Shown: positions 7,817 through 8,337 of the stretch, in pieces
Layout: the number at the start of each line of letters is the position of its first letter
Numbering within the stretch: position 1 is the first letter of the stretch
Source: an uncultured Clostridia bacterium
Lineage (GTDB): Bacteria > Bacillota > Clostridia > Oscillospirales > Ruminococcaceae
NCBI GenBank assembly: GCA_937901465.1
Contig: CALGTU010000019.1
Location: 1 to 8,337, forward strand
Reading direction: 5' to 3'
DNA length: 8,337 nt
Translations under genes and position numbers: made by a program
Notes under the pieces: generated by a model
What the model was told of the DNA's origin: nothing
The model's database searches: none
What the model saw: the letters and a program-made list of their open reading frames with translations, nothing else

Positions 7817-7822
7817 CACCTC
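7817..7822 (-). promoter_or_regulatory. pyrH ribosome binding site that decides the start
   Basis: GAGGTG on the minus strand, four bases before the ATG at 7812. Spacing and sequence match the sites in front of rseP, ispG, dxr and uppS (four to five bases). No comparable site precedes the in-frame ATG codons at 7830 or 7824, so the start at 7812 is favoured. Confidence 0.8.
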
Positions 7823-7875
7823 ATAAACAAATAAAAGTCAATTCAACACAGATTTTTCAATCCTGCCTAACCTAT

Positions 7876-7904
7876 ATTTTACTATATTTTCGTAATTAAG
7901 TAAA
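7876..7904 (-). promoter_or_regulatory. Probable sigma-A-type promoter for the pyrH operon
   Basis: On the minus strand a -35 element TTTACT (7899-7904, four of six matches to TTGACA) is followed by a 17-base spacer and a -10 element TAAAAT (7876-7881, five of six matches to TATAAT). The predicted transcript would begin near 7869-7871, giving an untranslated leader of about 57 bases before pyrH. The -35 box and the sequence TTTACT/AGTAAA at 7878-7883, which overlaps the -10, form an inverted repeat with 15 bases between the arms. In an AT-rich spacer chance matches are easy, so this is a strong candidate but not proven. Confidence 0.65.
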
Positions 7905-7923
7905 TAGATTTTATAAAAAATGT

Positions 7924-8337
7924 TTAGCCATTTTCACAAGCTTTTACAGCTTTCATATAAATTGCACATTCAAGTCGCTTTTTCTCTATTTCACAAGACA
8001 TTTTGTAAGCGTTATGAACATCACCAGCATATATATAATTGTTAGCGTTACATCCACCACTACAATAGAATTTCGCCCAACATTTCTTACATTCTTCCTT
8101 TGTATATATATGAGCCGAAGCAAAATAATCTTTTATTTTATAATCAAATGTTTCTTCGTTGAGGTTACCCATTTTCCATTCATCAATACCTACAAACTGA
8201 TGACAAGGATAAATATCACCATTAGGGCTAATAGCAACATATTCATTACCACATCCGCAGCCTCTGAGTCTCTTTATAGCGCAAGGACCTTGGTCGAGAT
8301 CCAACATAAAATGGAAGAAATTAAAATGCTTGCCATT
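7924..8337 (-). CDS. scfB: SCIFF peptide maturase (radical SAM/SPASM, thioether-forming), C-terminal 137 residues
   Basis: The frame is open to the right edge, so only the C-terminal part of a protein usually about 450 residues long is present; the methionine at 8307 is internal. The fragment contains HFNFFHFMLDLDQGPC and YPCHQFVG, which I recognise from the maturases of SCIFF (six cysteines in forty-five) peptides, such as CteB of Clostridium thermocellum. These radical SAM enzymes link cysteine thiols to a residue of the precursor peptide. The SPASM iron-sulfur pattern is clear: C27 or C29, then G40xxxxC45, then C83xxC86xxxxxC92xxxC96, then C115. Eleven of 137 residues are cysteine; C19, one of C27/C29, C124 and C134 are additional to the canonical seven. 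The radical SAM CxxxCxxC motif and the precursor gene must lie to the right of the window. Stop codon TAA is at 7924-7926. Family assignment rests on recalled motifs and is strong for SPASM, good for SCIFF. Confidence 0.88.
   Translation of the reverse strand, partial: NGKHFNFFHFMLDLDQGPCAIKRLRGCGCGNEYVAISPNGDIYPCHQFVGIDEWKMGNLNEETFDYKIKDYFASAHIYTKEECKKCWAKFYCSGGCNANNYIYAGDVHNAYKMSCEIEKKRLECAIYMKAVKACENG

Larger units (their letters stand above)
7813..7923. other. Intergenic spacer between the SCIFF maturase gene and pyrH
   Basis: This 111-base AT-rich spacer holds the candidate pyrH promoter and ribosome binding site described separately. A run of six T on the minus strand lies just after the maturase stop codon, but no GC-rich stem precedes it, so I do not call an intrinsic terminator; some read-through from the maturase gene into pyrH is possible. 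The leader of about 57 bases is too short for a known riboswitch, and I see no strong hairpin in it. Confidence 0.6.

Noticed and set aside
7916..7935. Possible terminator at the end of the maturase gene (GAAAATG/CATTTTT with a six-base loop)
   Set aside because: The stem has a single G-C pair plus a G-U pair, its 3' arm is itself the T run, and it spans the stop codon; this is too weak to call an intrinsic terminator.
1..8337. CRISPR arrays, tRNA or rRNA genes, insertion sequences, prophage or toxin-antitoxin genes
   Set aside because: No regularly spaced repeats, tRNA-like cloverleafs, transposase motifs or terminal repeats are visible; the DNA is almost fully taken up by conserved housekeeping genes.

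Overview
The window is part of an AT-rich bacterial chromosome (roughly one third GC by eye) with every gene on the minus strand, so it reads from right to left. The gene content and order (pyrH-frr-uppS-cdsA-dxr-rseP-ispG-polC), the Gram-positive PolC-type replicative polymerase, and the C-terminal end of a SCIFF-peptide maturase all point to a member of the class Clostridia. Ruminococcus/Oscillospiraceae is my best guess; placement below class level is a guess from general protein character, not something the sequence proves.

Region by region, in transcription order. Positions 8337-7924 hold the C-terminal 137 residues of a radical SAM/SPASM enzyme whose sequence matches the maturase of the SCIFF ribosomal peptide; its N-terminal part and the presumed precursor gene lie beyond the right edge. 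Positions 7923-7813 are a short AT-rich spacer with a good sigma-A-type promoter (-35 TTTACT, 17-base spacer, -10 TAAAAT). From this promoter a tightly packed run of eight genes appears to start: pyrH, frr, uppS, cdsA, dxr, rseP, ispG and polC, the last cut by the left edge. Gaps between the eight genes are 4 to 20 bases, except for a 60-base gap between cdsA and dxr, which is almost filled by a 41-base imperfect palindrome. Nearly every gene has a clear GAGGTG- or GGAGG-like ribosome binding site, often overlapping the end of the preceding gene.

How the genes work together: PyrH makes UDP and Frr recycles ribosomes. Dxr and IspG are two steps of the MEP isoprenoid pathway, whose product IPP feeds UppS, which makes the undecaprenyl carrier for cell-wall synthesis. 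CdsA makes CDP-diacylglycerol for phospholipids, RseP is a membrane site-2 protease, and PolC is the replicative polymerase. The cluster therefore combines growth-linked envelope, translation and replication functions. All reading frames look intact and all catalytic residues I looked for are present.

Most of the window is conserved housekeeping DNA. The parts most worth a second look are the SCIFF maturase end at the right edge, the cdsA-dxr palindrome, and the promoter that separates pyrH from the maturase where many Firmicutes would have rpsB-tsf.
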